A stretch of 64,000 nt of DNA from Diplolepis rosae (GCA_030998225.1 JAPYXD010000259.1:5193001-5257000), one strand, 5' to 3'. Positions 51,501 to 60,879 are shown, counted from the first letter of the stretch. Translations and numbers: made by a program. The notes: generated by a model from the sequence alone, not told the origin.

Positions 51501-52233
51501 TTTTTTCGTGGAGAATATTCTCTACAAATCTACTGTTTCCAATTTGAAAAGTGAAGTTTTCAGTGACAGAAATCATTAAAAGAATTTTTCAAAAGGAAAT
51601 ATTTTTTCATAAAACTATAATTCAAGATTTTTTTTCACTTATTTTAAAAATTAGAAACAGTAGAGTTGCAAACAAAAAAGATTATAAAAAGTATTATTTT
51701 TCATAAGTTACAAATTTTTATCATAAAAAATAATGTTTTTTCTTTAATAAGACACAATTGATAATATAATTTCAAGTCTCAAAATCATAGGCAAACGTTT
51801 TTTGCCAAAGACCTAATTTTTTACACGACAATTACCTTAAACTGAAAGCCACTGAATAACTATCAATAAAGTCACTAAAAAAGGTGAATAATAATGATTG
51901 TGATCACTGAAAATGAAAACAGCTTCTTCGAAGTTGCAAGTGAGAGAGAAAGGGAGCGGAGAAACGGGAACATGCAGTAATATAATCGAGTAACTGGATT
52001 TCGCCGAGACAATCACTGGTATAAGTTTTACACGTATTAAGGCATGAATAGTCACACACTGGTACACTTGAGTCGCACTTTATCGATTTTGGAAATCGAA
52101 ATCCCTAAGGATTTTGATCGCCAAGCGGATTCTTTGTTTAAGATGTATCCGTTTCGTATATGTAGGGGTGGGGGATGATTTTGAAGTACATACCGGCGAG
52201 AAGAATGGCGGCTAATACAACGTACGTCCTCAT
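36525..52233 (-). CDS. gasp: Gasp / obstructor-C, secreted chitin-binding protein
   Basis: Exons on the minus strand: 52194-52233, 41509-41910, 39115-39328 and 36525-36678, together 810 bases (269 residues plus stop), in frame with GT-AG introns. The first exon encodes the signal peptide core MRTYVVLAAILLAG. Three peritrophin-A (CBM14) domains follow, each with six Cys: CPDDFGFYPHHLSCDKYWKC, then HCTRLYGIFPDEKKCDVFWN onward to DQVPEC, then FTCPAAGEVSG onward to EDPEDVPGC. The tail EDYYGDLDLKSIRNSEL ends in a Pro/Ser-rich stretch and a TAG. The order and spacing match the Gasp/Obst-C family, which binds chitin in tracheal and cuticular matrix. Intron 1 is about 10.3 kb and holds several transposons. 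A second last exon lies at 31543-31603. Confidence 0.95.
38547..38890. mobile_element. Palindromic MITE, family F2, copy 3, in gasp intron 3
   Basis: The left arm has AAAGGTATGTGATACTTGAA and CTTTTATGTCCAAAATACAT. The right arm has TTTTATGTATTTTGAACACA and CCTCAAGTGTCACA in inverted orientation. More diverged than the copies at 28402 and 34575. Confidence 0.65.
39727..40598. mobile_element. Tc1-like foldback element in gasp intron 2
   Basis: Left end TACAGTACCGGTCAGAATTG and right end (inverted) ATTCTGACCGGTAGTATA, both followed inward by GGGACCACCTGTTTTTC. Matching arms extend about 400 bases each, for example AATAACTTTCGAAATAATCA at 39943 and its inverse near 40370. TA-type flanks and the CAGTACCGGTCA start fit Tc1-like termini. 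No transposase. Confidence 0.8.
40599..41508. other. Rest of gasp intron 2
   Basis: Very AT-rich, with many repeats of words such as AAATCTTTAAAAT and TCTTGAAATATTT. It looks like decayed simple sequence. No gene or defined element. Confidence 0.5.
42591..42885. mobile_element. MITE with ACACGG termini in gasp intron 1
   Basis: Ends ACACGGAGAAAAATAGTTCG and (inverted) ACTATTTTTCACCGTGTG. Arms pair further: AACTTTGCTCAAA-type against TAAAAACTTGAGTAAAGTTT, and AATAATTTGT against ACAAATTATT. A related left end occurs alone at 41967 and 43126. Confidence 0.7.
42886..43917. other. Gasp intron 1, unassigned part
   Basis: Contains a TTAATTTTAATAGA-rich patch at about 43195-43440 that may be a decayed palindromic element, and an isolated CACGGAAAAAAATCGG start at about 43126. 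No gene recognised. Confidence 0.4.
43918..44731. mobile_element. TTAA-flanked DNA element with short coding remnant
   Basis: Ends TTAAGGTACTAGTACACTTT and (inverted) AAAGTGTACTAGTACCTTAA. TTAA at both ends suggests a piggyBac-like target preference, but the family was not identified. It contains the 58-codon frame at 44045-44221 and, at about 44600, an acceptor-like TTTTTTTGTTTCAG. Confidence 0.8.
44045..44221 (+). CDS. 58-residue open frame inside the TTAA element, unknown function
   Basis: ATG at 44045 to TAA at 44219-44221. The protein is Lys/Glu-rich (MKSYQYVKSKDEKRILLAEK) and ends YQDSGLLLHGPGIAD. It is GC-richer than the flanks, so it probably was protein-coding. I do not recognise the family. 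Its place inside an element with intact termini suggests a remnant of the transposon's own gene, perhaps the end of one exon, and not a host gene. Confidence 0.35.
   Translation: MKSYQYVKSKDEKRILLAEKATNASTKEGRSAQKEARQKDEAAYQDSGLLLHGPGIAD
44731..45205. mobile_element. Foldback MITE, family F1, copy 3
   Basis: The left arm (AGGGAGTTATCGTGCCAAAA, TTTTCTATGATTTTAAGACT) pairs with the right arm (CTTGGAATCGTAGAAAAAC, GGCACAACTACTTTGAAG). The centre has GAATATTCTCTACAACTCTA-type sequence shared with 51264-51840. Its left TTAA (44728-44731) is also the right TTAA of the neighbouring element. Confidence 0.75.
45434..45610 (-). CDS. Candidate coding exon or retrocopy fragment, unknown protein
   Basis: On the minus strand an open frame reads ETKAGPKENESKNV, then SRMDPWRMWMWKLSERDAEH, then LYGAKPEPRVKVLGESLYAL and a TAA stop. 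It is GC-richer and less repetitive than the flanks and looks like real protein. A TTCAATTCAG acceptor-like sequence stands at its start, so it could be the last exon of an unidentified gene within gasp intron 1, or a pseudogene fragment. I do not recognise the family. The other exons were not found. Confidence 0.35.
   Translation of the reverse strand, partial: QFSETKAGPKENESKNVSRMDPWRMWMWKLSERDAEHLYGAKPEPRVKVLGESLYALT
46709..47283 (+). mobile_element. Internally deleted mariner-like element
   Basis: Ends AGGGTTTCCCAATAGGGGTG and (inverted) ATCACCCTTATTGGGAAACC. The 575-bp interior holds one short frame joined from the two ends of a transposase. Confidence 0.8.
46847..47176 (+). pseudogene. 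Transposase remnant, N-terminal HTH joined to C-terminus
   Basis: The first half (VQLFYQNSRSFVGVQRAYRA, then APSALSIRRIIDKLESEFTL) is the helix-turn-helix found in mos1/DUF4817-type transposases. After NRMRTIGELETNIRAAIAAI the sequence passes to a typical C-terminal tail (LHKVIENWLERIRVCKKSLG, then HLADILFKS). The catalytic middle is deleted in frame, and no stop interrupts the rest. Intact relatives are about three times longer. Confidence 0.75.
47284..48143. other. Gasp intron 1, unassigned part
   Basis: The stretch 47480-47960 is less AT-rich and has open frames on the minus strand. One reads GYKRSTTSGFCIM, which faintly recalls a Copia integrase/RNase H region but cannot be extended. Nothing else is recognised. 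Confidence 0.35.
48144..48533. mobile_element. TTTGATTCAAA-tiled palindromic MITE
   Basis: Ends GCACTGAGAAAAAAGATTTG and (inverted) CAAATCTTTTTTCTCAGTGT. The arms of about 170 bases are near-perfect inverses (TTGTTTGAACGACTTTCTTT against AAAGAAAGTCGTTCAAACAA) and consist of repeats of TTTGATTCAAACAAAT-like words. Confidence 0.85.
48860..49047. mobile_element. Decayed element made of TTGGTTNAATCAACCAA words
   Basis: ATTTGGTTAATTCAACCAAA, GGTTGTATCAACCAAGG and TTGATTTAACCAAAGAATTC follow one another, and the right end TTGTTCTGAGTGTAA resembles the end of the element at 48144. The left end is unclear. Confidence 0.45.
49048..50386. other. Gasp intron 1, unassigned part
   Basis: AT-rich with no gene. 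A partial CAGTNACTGATTT block at about 50060-50190 is probably the remnant of an ACTGA-type MITE. Confidence 0.4.
50387..50589. mobile_element. MITE with ACTCTCTAAATCTG terminus but a different palindromic core
   Basis: Starts ACTCTCTAAATCTGAATTTG like the ACTGA family. Its arms instead consist of AAGTCGGTCACTAATTTGCT and, inverted, AGCAAATTAGTGACCGACTT, with ACTAATCATTAGTAA words between. The right end (ATTAAGATTTGAAGAG) is diverged. Confidence 0.65.
51264..51840. mobile_element. Foldback MITE, family F1, copy 4
   Basis: The left arm TTAGGCAGTTGTCGTGCCAA pairs with the right arm ACACGACAATTACCTTAA, and TTTTCTATGATTTTCAGATT with AAGTCTCAAAATCATAGG. Central AATATTCTCTACAAATCTAC is shared with copy 3. 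Ends in TTAA on the right. Confidence 0.75.
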
Positions 52234-52390
52234 GGCAAGGTAAAAGTATTCTGTGAGTTAAACTTCCTACTACCGGCTTAAACCTAGGAGAGAGTTAAAA
52301 AAACGTAAGGTGAAAAAAAGAAAGTACTTGTCGGGCACAATTATATCCCCTTGCAAGGAGAACTGTGTGTTGGCACCCAGCCTGTTCCGA

Positions 52391-52400
52391 CCTTTATATA
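52391..52400 (-). promoter_or_regulatory. TATA box of gasp
   Basis: TATATAAAGG on the minus strand, about 160 bases upstream of the gasp ATG at 52233. About 25-35 bases downstream is CACAGTT (52361-52367), close to the arthropod initiator. An E-box CACGTG lies just upstream at 52411-52416. The predicted 5' UTR is about 130 bases. Confidence 0.65.
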
Positions 52401-52804
52401 AGTCATTGGTCACGTGTCTGTCCCCTCCATTTGAGTGACTTCAAGAAGAGGTACTGTTCTGGGTTTCAGCTCTCTTCTATCCAGGTCCTGGTCTCTCTCA
52501 ATCTTTCGTTCTCTTTCTACGTCTATCTTTATCTTTCTCTTTTTCTCAAGCAAGAGAAGAAGCTTTGCTATTGAAAATGCCATCCGAAATCGAATTCGCT
52601 TAGTTGAGGTCAATAAGCTAAAAGACCTAAAAGACCTTTGTTAAGATCCCCGAGGCGTAGAATTACCAGAATTTTTACGCCCCTGGGTACCAACCAAGTG
52701 GAACTGAGTTACAAAACGAGGTCTTAAGATGTTTTAGTTCTAGGCTTGTTTCGAGAATTAGGTTTTGGAAGATTGGTTCCATTGTGGTTGAGGATGTAGG
52801 TATG

Positions 52805-53226
52805 CTCTCTAAACCTGAATCAGTGAACGGCCACTGATTCGCAGTGACTTTCACTGATGGCAGCAGCTATAAGCCTTTCATTGAGAATCAGTGAAATAGA
52901 TAGAACTCACTTATTGAATCAGTGAAATCTTCAAGTGGAAATAATATAACCATCAATATTTTAATGATCGATAAACTCGTTTATTTTAGGTTAAACAACA
53001 CTAAAAATAAATTACGTAATTATTATTATATATTGTAATTAATATTGTGTATAATTATATTATGTGACTTGTAGATGAAACTTTTGAATTGGCGAATTCA
53101 AGAGTTATGTTCATGTGGCGCGTTCACTGATTTCTCAGTGAAATCAAAGCAGGACACTGATTCATCAGTTGATATATTTTCACTGATATAATCAGTGACT
53201 ATTTCATTGATTCAGGTTTAGAGAGT
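52805..53226. mobile_element. ACTGA-tiled palindromic MITE, copy 2 (long)
   Basis: Ends CTCTCTAAACCTGAATCAGT and (inverted) TGATTCAGGTTTAGAGAG. Longer than the other copies because the middle (about 52930-53120) is AT-rich and unrelated. The termini carry a shared TTT to GGTTT variant on both sides. Confidence 0.8.
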
Positions 53227-53636
53227 GGAGAGGATGTAATTATGCTTTCAGATGTTATTATTTTAATTACTTGTATTTTTGAAATAGTTACTATCCACTC
53301 GGAGAAGAGTTTCTGAGAAATCATCTTCAATCATTCATGACATAGCGCCAGGGTTAGGAATTCCGAATTTTCTGTTCATAATCATTAGTATTAAATTTGT
53401 AAAAGTGCTGCTTTCTTAAATTTTTAGATTTTTATCATAATTGAAAAGTTATTAGTTTTATGTGAAAAATGACTTTCGAAATTTTCATCAGATCTTTACG
53501 TTTTGAGATCCCCTGAGTCAGAAAAAACGATTTTTCGGATTGAATTGAACTTTGGCATATTTTATTGGAGCTGAAAAAATAAGGACAAATTCAGTATTAA
53601 TAATTCAGTTACAGTATGTTAAAACTTTGAAAAAGT

Positions 53637-53893
53637 CAGTCAAAATCTACTGATTATCAGTGAAATTTGACTGATTTAAATAGCTATAAAAAGGTTACTG
53701 TAAATCAGTCAAATTTCACTGATTGCTTCAGTGAAAATTAACTGATTCAACAGTGAAAATATTTTTTCCACTGATTCAATTAGTGATAATCAACTGATTT
53801 AACAGTGAAATATTTTTTTTAACTGGTGAATCAGTGAAAAGGTGAATCACTGATTCAATCAGTAAAGATTTGACTGATTCAGATTTAGAAAGT
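53637..53893. mobile_element. ACTGA-tiled palindromic MITE, copy 3 (left-truncated)
   Basis: Starts at CAGTCAAAATCTACTGATTA without the ACTCTCTAAAT terminus and ends CTGATTCAGATTTAGAAAGT. It lies within copy B of the TCTG-containing repeat, where copies A and C read straight through. Confidence 0.8.
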
Positions 53894-54062
53894 AAATTCC
53901 ATTTTTCAGTTAAATTTTACGAAATACAAAAAAAGGTTATGATACAAAATTGTTTATTATATAAAGATATACAAGTTTGAATGGCAACATTTTTTTATAA
54001 GAATTATATTTTTCTTTTTAATTTAAAAAAATACTATTGAAAATCTAATATTAAATTTTTCA

Positions 54063-54235
54063 ACAATAATATACACCCAACAAACAGTTTCTTTGAACTG
54101 AAGAAAGTTTTGTTGATTGAAAAAAAGTTTCTTTAATGTAAACGAATCTATTTCTTTGGATCAAAGAAAATTTTTTAGAATTAACAAAACTTTCTTTAAT
54201 TCAAATAAATTTTTTTTTAACCGTATATTAAAGAA
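54063..54235. mobile_element. Possible small palindromic element with AAAGAAA words
   Basis: CAGTTTCTTTGAACTGAAGAA and inverted partners such as AAAACTTTCTTTAATTCAAA suggest a decayed relative of the element at 48144. Absent at the matching place (about 12300) of copy A. Confidence 0.45.
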
Positions 54236-54530
54236 ATGTTTGCAAAATTGTTCGTTTCAATAATATCTATAAATTTTGACTGACGTAGTTTCTGATAAAA
54301 CGTATATTTTTCATTTTAATTTCAAAAATACGATTAAAATAAAAAAATTCCACTATTTAAACAAAATAAGCATTAAAATAAAAAATAGTTTGGTTAAAAT
54401 GAGAATGTGTTCCTTAAGGCAGATAGAGTCTTAAGTAAATTTAATTTCCTTTTTCATTTGAAATGAAAAACAAATTTAGGAACTTTGAGAAAATTTAATT
54501 CACATCTACAATATTATAAAATTTGTAAGG

Positions 54531-56931
54531 GTGCTGATTTCTTGAATTTTTCAATTTGGTTTTGTGTATAGTAATATATTAATTAATAATTTGATAAAAT
54601 AAGCGTTTTCAAGAATATTATTTTTTGTCACTTTATAAGTAATTTGTTTAAACTAAGTGTCATTCATAATTAGTGTATATAGACATATATAGTAAACTAA
54701 AATGCATGGCTTGACGGTGAGTATAATTGTTATAAATGAATTTTATTAACAATTACTTTTCTATGCTTCTTAACCATAAAAATGTTAATTTCTTAATGGT
54801 AATTGCTCAGATTTATCATTATAGATTATAACGAAAAAATGGTATACATTAAAAATCACTATTTTCATAAACAATTAAATGGGTTATTTCAAAACGCTTG
54901 TAAAGTTTGAACAATGAAACATTGATATGAAAGTTGATTTTAGATTACTGATTACAAATACAGGACTTTTTAACAAATCATCAAAAACTCAAATGGCAAA
55001 AATTTCGAACTCAACTAACTAATTTGAATTATTATTATCATTATCGTTTATAATAACAATAAATATTAATTCCTTCAATTAATTAGGGAACATGAATATG
55101 TTTTGTGATTGAAATGATAAAGACCCTGCTTATTTTCTTCGATTTGTTTAACAAAAAAAGACACTTTGACGAAAATGTTCTTTAAGACATGTATGTAAAT
55201 AATTACTTGTTAAATATATTGATTAATATTCAGTATTTTAATCTTTAACGGGTTAATATATACCTAGTGAGATACATACAAAGTAATTGTATCGAAAAAA
55301 CAACCTATTTTTGGAGAAAATAAATAGAGGTGTCAATTTTTACAAAACTTTTTTAATAAAAATTATAAATTAAAGTTGTTCTCGTGTGTTCTTAACAAAA
55401 TATCGACATAAATCTATTTGCAACATAAATAAGAGAAAAGCTGAATTTTAAACCTAGAGGAAATGTTCATTTAAGCATTTGTTTATATTATTTGTTATTA
55501 TTGATAGAAAACAAATTTTTCACAATGTTTTGACGAAGAAAATTACTTTTTGCGGTGTTTTAGTTTGATTTGCGTAGAAGTATAAGCTATGGCTAGTGTA
55601 AAAATAACAAAATCAAATATTTGTTCATTTAATTGTTCGTAAAAATAGTGATTGTTAATGTTTATCATTTTTTGTGATAAAATATAATAGTAAATCTAAG
55701 CAATTACCGTTGAAAAATTTATATTTTTTATGGATAAGAAACATAATAGTCATTGTTTACGAAATTTGTTAATTACAATTATACTCACCGTCCAGCATAT
55801 TATTTTTATTTATTAGATATATATACAATAATTCTGACTGATAATTTGATAAACAGAAAATGATACGACCTTAAAAGGTATTAGAATAACATAGTTTATT
55901 TAAAATTACTTGATTATTTGCTAGTAATAATAAATAAATTCGTGGAAGAAAATAAAATAATTTTTATCCAAAAATTAATATTGTTGAATACGAATTCATT
56001 ATAAGTTTCTATACTTAAAGTGGCCGATCTAATATTGTGTAATTAATTGTTTTTTAAACTCCGATTTTCATAAAAAACGCTTATATGTCACTTTTTATAA
56101 AAATCGGAATTTTTTTAAATATGATCTGTCATATTGGATCGGCCATCTTCAAATTTGGAAATTCGATAATGAATCCATAGTTAGTGACCTCAAAAACCCC
56201 TATACTTACTGATTTTATTCGAATCTTTTGGATAGAAAAATTTATGCTCCAAAAGGTTAATTTGATCATTAAGGACTCGGGTTATGAACATTCTTCTTGC
56301 ACAATTCAAGATTTCAAACCTGAATATTACCAAAAGCAATCACTGTTATAAGTTTCTGTAAGAATTTTCCGAAACACAAGCCTGGAGTTTTATGCAGTTA
56401 CTATTTTGTAAAATTAAAATAAAATTCACTGAGTAAAAAGCAAGAAGTCAGTCACTGATTGAAAATATTCAGAATTCTAACTCATTTAGATTTGGAGAGT
56501 GAGAGAAAATTTATTTATCTTAAAGGTTATGTATCAATTAGACAAAAAAGCCAAAAAGGTTCGTCTGGTGCCAAAAATCCATTTTAGTTTCTAATTTTTG
56601 AATAACCTTACATATTGTAATTGCAATTACCAACGTCACGTAATCTGGTTGATACATAGCCATATGTTACAAATTAATTACCAAAAATTCATATACTTGT
56701 ATTTAAAAATTCTGAAACTTGCAGGAAACGAAATTTTACGTTTTAAGTGACTGAAGATTCATGTAGTTTCATAAATAAAAATTTTTTTTTTGTTATTTCA
56801 GCTAATTTTCTGCAATTTTAAGGCACATTTACTTAAAAGTGTAATAAATTCCATACAATTTTATGCTTCTTTTATAATTTTGAGTGTTTTGTAAATTTCA
56901 GAACATTTATAATAATATACTGATTACAACG
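54531..56931. other. AT-rich stretch with a long hairpin, no gene
   Basis: About 54690-54910 (GACGGTGAGTATAATTGTTA, AACAATTACTTTTCTATG, ATGGTAATTGCTCAGATTTA) pairs in inverted orientation with about 55620-55795 (TAAATCTAAGCAATTACCGT, TAATTACAATTATACTCACC). This defines a foldback of about 1.1 kb (54705-55795). A remnant of an ACTGA-type MITE lies at about 56410-56505. No protein recognised. Confidence 0.5.
54705..55795. mobile_element. Foldback element of about 1.1 kb
   Basis: Outer ends CATGGCTTGACGGTGAGTAT and (inverted) ATACTCACCGTCCAGCAT. Inner pairs include AATTGCTCAGATTTA/TAAATCTAAGCAATT. The loop is AT-rich without coding content. Confidence 0.7.
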
Positions 56932-57154
56932 TACTCTCTAAATATGAATCAGTAAAAATCTACTGATTATCAGTGAAATTTGACTGATTCAAATAGCTAT
57001 AAAAGGTTACTGTAAATCAGTCAAATCCCACTGATTGCTTCAGTGAAAATTAACTGATTCAACAGTGAAATATATTTTTTAACTGGTGAATCAGTGAAAA
57101 GGCAAATCCCTAATTCAATCAGTAAAAATTTGACTGATTCAGATTTAGAGAGTA
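56932..57154. mobile_element. ACTGA-tiled palindromic MITE, copy 4 (short)
   Basis: Ends TACTCTCTAAATATGAATCA and (inverted) TTCAGATTTAGAGAGTA. It lacks about 50 bases of the middle relative to copy 1 but keeps GGTTACTGTAAATCAGTC and the CAGTGAAATATATTTTTTAA block. Confidence 0.85.
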
Positions 57155-58806
57155 AGAAGTACGCCTTTGACTTCAGTTCAGTGAAGTTTTGAACAATATA
57201 GATTTTAATTATGATAATTATTTAAATTACTTTTCTTATTCTTGTTAAAAATTTGTTGTTTTTTTATATTTTAATAAAAATCTACACTACTATTGGAAAT
57301 TTCTTTTGAACGCTTACTTTTCAACATTTTTTCAAGTTATAATAACAATAATCACTATAATCTGGAGATAATATATTAATTCTTAAAAACTATATTGTAA
57401 TAAATAATAAAATGTTAATATTTTCTTAAGTTTTTGAACCTTTAAAAGAAAACGAATAAGTACTGAGTTTTAAAATTTAAAAGTGAGTCTAAATTTGAAT
57501 TTGGATTTTATTCAAAAATTGACTAAATTGTTTTATTTCTTAATTCATTTTATTTAAGAACTTGTCTTTCTAAGGATTTACTATTTTGACATATATTGTC
57601 AACAACCCAAACTTTGGTACGCAATTTGATGATAATAATAGTATTTTCTCTCTGATGTAATTCATCGAGAGAATCATAAATTATTCATGGTGTTATAAAT
57701 TACGTAAAAACCGGAACATTAATCCCAGTTTGTGGACACAAGAGATTCGATTCATTCATTCTAGAAGAAAATTTAATAAATTCATAATTAAGATTTCCTC
57801 AAATTTAAATAATGCTAAAGACAAGTTGAATTTTATTATTATATTATTACAATACAACATTTCAAGTCTAAAATTTTCGATTTTTTCCAAGAATAGAAAC
57901 TGGGAAAGTTTAAAGGTTTCTTAAATTGATTTTAAAATCAATCATCGAGTTAACATAAATACATTTTATGGATAGATTGCTCATCCTGACACTTATAAGA
58001 TTTATGACTCATTTCCTACTAGTGAAAGGAGGCGTTTATTATTAGAACTTTGAAAGAATTAAGTTTATCAAAAAAGCTACTGCCTTATTAAGTTTTTCTT
58101 CATTTTACAATAATATAATAAAGTACGTTAAAAAAAATTAACGAAATTGAAGAAAAATTCACATTATATAAAAACTCCAATTGTATGTAATTTTTGTTAT
58201 TTTTCTGCTTCTATAAATAAGTATAACATTTATTTAACAAGATATGACAAAGTCTGACAATTTCAAAATTCGAAGACAAAAACTATCGTTGATTATTGGC
58301 ACATTGAGAGTCGATTTCAGTAGTCGTGAGACTGGAAGAACCGAAGGCCATTTTGGAGAGTAAAATGATTCAGTCGAGCCATACATATTCAGAAACTATT
58401 GCAAAAATAAATGCTATGCTCATTTATTAATTCTATTTACGATTTATATCCTTAAGAAAAACTTCATCAATAAAGATTTTTCAATCCGTAAAGAATCAAG
58501 ATTTTGAGTATGAATAATAATTAAATGCGTCCAAGTATTCAAGAAATGATTTTGTTGTAGATTTAAATTTTTTTCTGTCAGTTGAATTAATTATTCATAT
58601 CGTCAAAATCACATACAATACGATTTATCAAAAAAATTCTGAAGCGATTTTTAAGGTCACGGATTAACTGGAACGAGTGTCTTACTGTCTTAACTATAAT
58701 CGGTGTTTATTTTTACTAATTTCATGTAATAAGTGAATTCTAGCCATTAATCAATTTAGAATTAGTAAAAATAAACTGTTTGAAATTAAAACAGATTATG
58801 TTAATT
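57155..58806. other. AT-rich intergenic stretch
   Basis: No gene, RNA gene or clear repeat was recognised. The open frame at 57730-57924 has low complexity. Confidence 0.5.
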
Positions 58807-59268
58807 CCCCTGGCGAAAGTATCGAATAGGAATTCATTCCGAACCAATCCGAAAAACGTTATGTAACTCGCTTGATGAAAAATAGTAAAAAATTGATCTG
58901 AGTTAATCCAATTTAATCCGAGGCAACAATCCGAATGAATCCAAACCAATCCGAAACCAAGTTTCCAATCAGAATCAATACGAATGAATCCGAGGTCGGA
59001 ATGATTCGAATTAATTCTGAATGAAAATTCGGTTTGGATTAATCTGAGTTCGGATTGAAAACTTGGTTTCGGATTGGTTCATATTCATTCGGATATTTGC
59101 CTTGGATTAGGTCAGATCGATTTTCTACCATTTTTCATCAAACACGTTACAAAACATTTTTCGGATTGGTTCGGAATGATTTGCATTGGCTCGGATACAG
59201 ATATCGGAATGAATCAGAATAGTTCTGATTGGCTCGGAATAAATTCCTATCCGATACTTTCGACAGGG
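58807..59268. mobile_element. TCCGAATGAATC-tiled palindromic MITE, copy 1
   Basis: Ends CCCCTGGCGAAAGTATCGAA and (inverted) CGATACTTTCGACAGGG. The arms are full of TCCGAATGAATCCGA and GAACCAATCCGA words in inverted order, with CATCAAACACGTTA against GTAACTCGCTTGATG. Confidence 0.85.
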
Positions 59269-59327
59269 TTATTCCTGTAACATAATTATTTTGTTCAGAG
59301 AATATATCTCTTAGAATTCGAGAAATA

Positions 59328-59500
59328 TACTCTCTAAATTTAAATCAGTGAAAATTTGACAGATTTGAAATCTGTGACTCACTTTTTATTATGCAATCAG
59401 ATGTTTTTAATTGATTTTCACTTTAAATTAACTGATTACATTGTAAAAAGAGAGTGGCTGCATTCAAATCTGTTTAATTCCAACTGATTAAAATTTAGAC
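59328..59500. mobile_element. ACTGA-tiled palindromic MITE, copy 5 (diverged)
   Basis: Starts TACTCTCTAAATTTAAATCA and ends CTGATTAAAATTTAGA. The arms carry TGAAATCTGTGACTC and the like. It sits between two TCCGAATGAATC-type elements. Confidence 0.7.
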
Positions 59501-60148
59501 TCTGGCAAAGATTTCGGAAAGGAATTCAATCCGAGCGGGTCCGAGCCAATCCGAATTATTCCAAACTAATCCGGAAAACGTTTTAAATTTCGTTTGGTGC
59601 AAATAGGCTAAGAATAAAAGCGACTTAATTCGATTCAATCTGAGACTTAAATCCGCATCAAACTGAATGAATCCGAGCTCGGGTTGATCCTCGGATTCAT
59701 TCGGGATGATTCGAATCAAAAACTTAGTACGGATTCATTCGGATTCAAGTCTCAGATTGGATCGGGTTAAGGTGGATTGCATTCCAACCAATTTGCATCG
59801 AACGAGTTTTAGAAAATTTTCTGGATTGGTTTGGAATGATTCGGAACTCTCTAAATTTGAATCAGTCAAAATCTACTGATTATCAGTGAAATTTGACTCT
59901 TTCAAATAGCTAAAAAGAGGTTACTGTAAATCAGTCAAATTTCGCTGATTGTTTCAGTGAAAATTGACTGATTTGACAGTGAACAATATTTTTCACTGAT
60001 TTAACAGTGAAAAATATTATTTCACTGATGAATCAGTGAAAAAGCAAATCACTGATACAATCAGTGAAAATTTGACTGATTCAGATTTAGAGAGAATGGT
60101 TTCGAAACAGATTTCGGATTGAATTTCTTTTCGGAACTTTTGCCACAG
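59501..60148. mobile_element. TCCGAATGAATC-tiled palindromic MITE, copy 2 (interrupted)
   Basis: Ends TCTGGCAAAGATTTCGGAAA and (inverted) TTTCGGAACTTTTGCCACAG. The arms contain GAATGAATCCGA and CGGATTCATTCGG words. Its right arm is interrupted at 59846-60095 by an ACTGA-tiled MITE. Confidence 0.8.
59846..60095. mobile_element. ACTGA-tiled palindromic MITE, copy 6 (nested)
   Basis: Ends ACTCTCTAAATTTGAATCAG and (inverted) TTCAGATTTAGAGAG. Sits in the right arm of the element 59501-60148, so it is the younger of the two. Confidence 0.88.
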
Positions 60149-60879
60149 TATAAATCTGAATCAGCTGAATTTAACAGATTTGAAATCAGTAACTCTCTTT
60201 TTGCTATGTAACCATTCATTTTTTACTGAAAATACAAGCCAATTAAACAAAAAGTTTCCAACTTCGCTTGATTCAAAACGGCTGAAAATCAAACCGACTC
60301 AATCTGAAATTAATCAAATGAAGTTAAAGTTCCGATCATAAAATTTATTGTAAAATAACACAAGATTAGAGTGAAAAATATAATTTTCTTTAATGAATGT
60401 ACTTCGATTGTCAAATATTTGATCGCCAACCTCGAAGACATTTTTTTGGTCAGTATAGCGGTATGCTGATGAATATTCACGAAACAAAGATCATGATGTA
60501 TTGATGATACGTGCACCGAAAACAGCTCGAAGGTCGATTTCTTTGAACTACAGTGCCATTGTTGCACATAACGGCTTGCAATACCCATAATTACGTGATG
60601 CGCAACACAGTTATCAGTTACATCATAATTATTACAATAAAATATCAATGACTTCTTTCAATTCAAATAAATTTTTGATCAATGCCGGATTAAGGAATAT
60701 TGCGCCTCTAAGTCTTAAGGACACACGAATGTCCCCCAAATTCATTATTTCCTAAAATTTATTTTATCGAAATTCATATAACGGAATTTTCCGATTCATC
60801 ACATAACCTAATGTTTGTATTTCCGAATAACTATTTATCCGAATTTTTTACATTCTCAACATGGATGAGAAGGTATTAG

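Larger units (their letters stand above)
53457..54530 (+). repeat. TCTG-containing dispersed repeat, copy B (interrupted)
   Basis: Matches copy A at both sides: TTTTATGTGAAAAATGACTT and CTTTACGTTTTGAGATCCCC at the start, and AATGTGTTCCTTAAGGCAGA near 54405 against 12805. It lacks the TCTG run. It is interrupted at 53637-53893 by a MITE and does not carry the Penelope-like insert. Confidence 0.7.

Noticed and set aside
51837..52067. Minus-strand open frame upstream of gasp exon 2
   Set aside because: It lies in gasp intron 1, directly beside an F1 MITE, and has no acceptor/donor arrangement in frame with gasp.
60310..60648. Minus-strand open frame of 112 codons
   Set aside because: No family signature or splice context. 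The length is not unusual for this composition.
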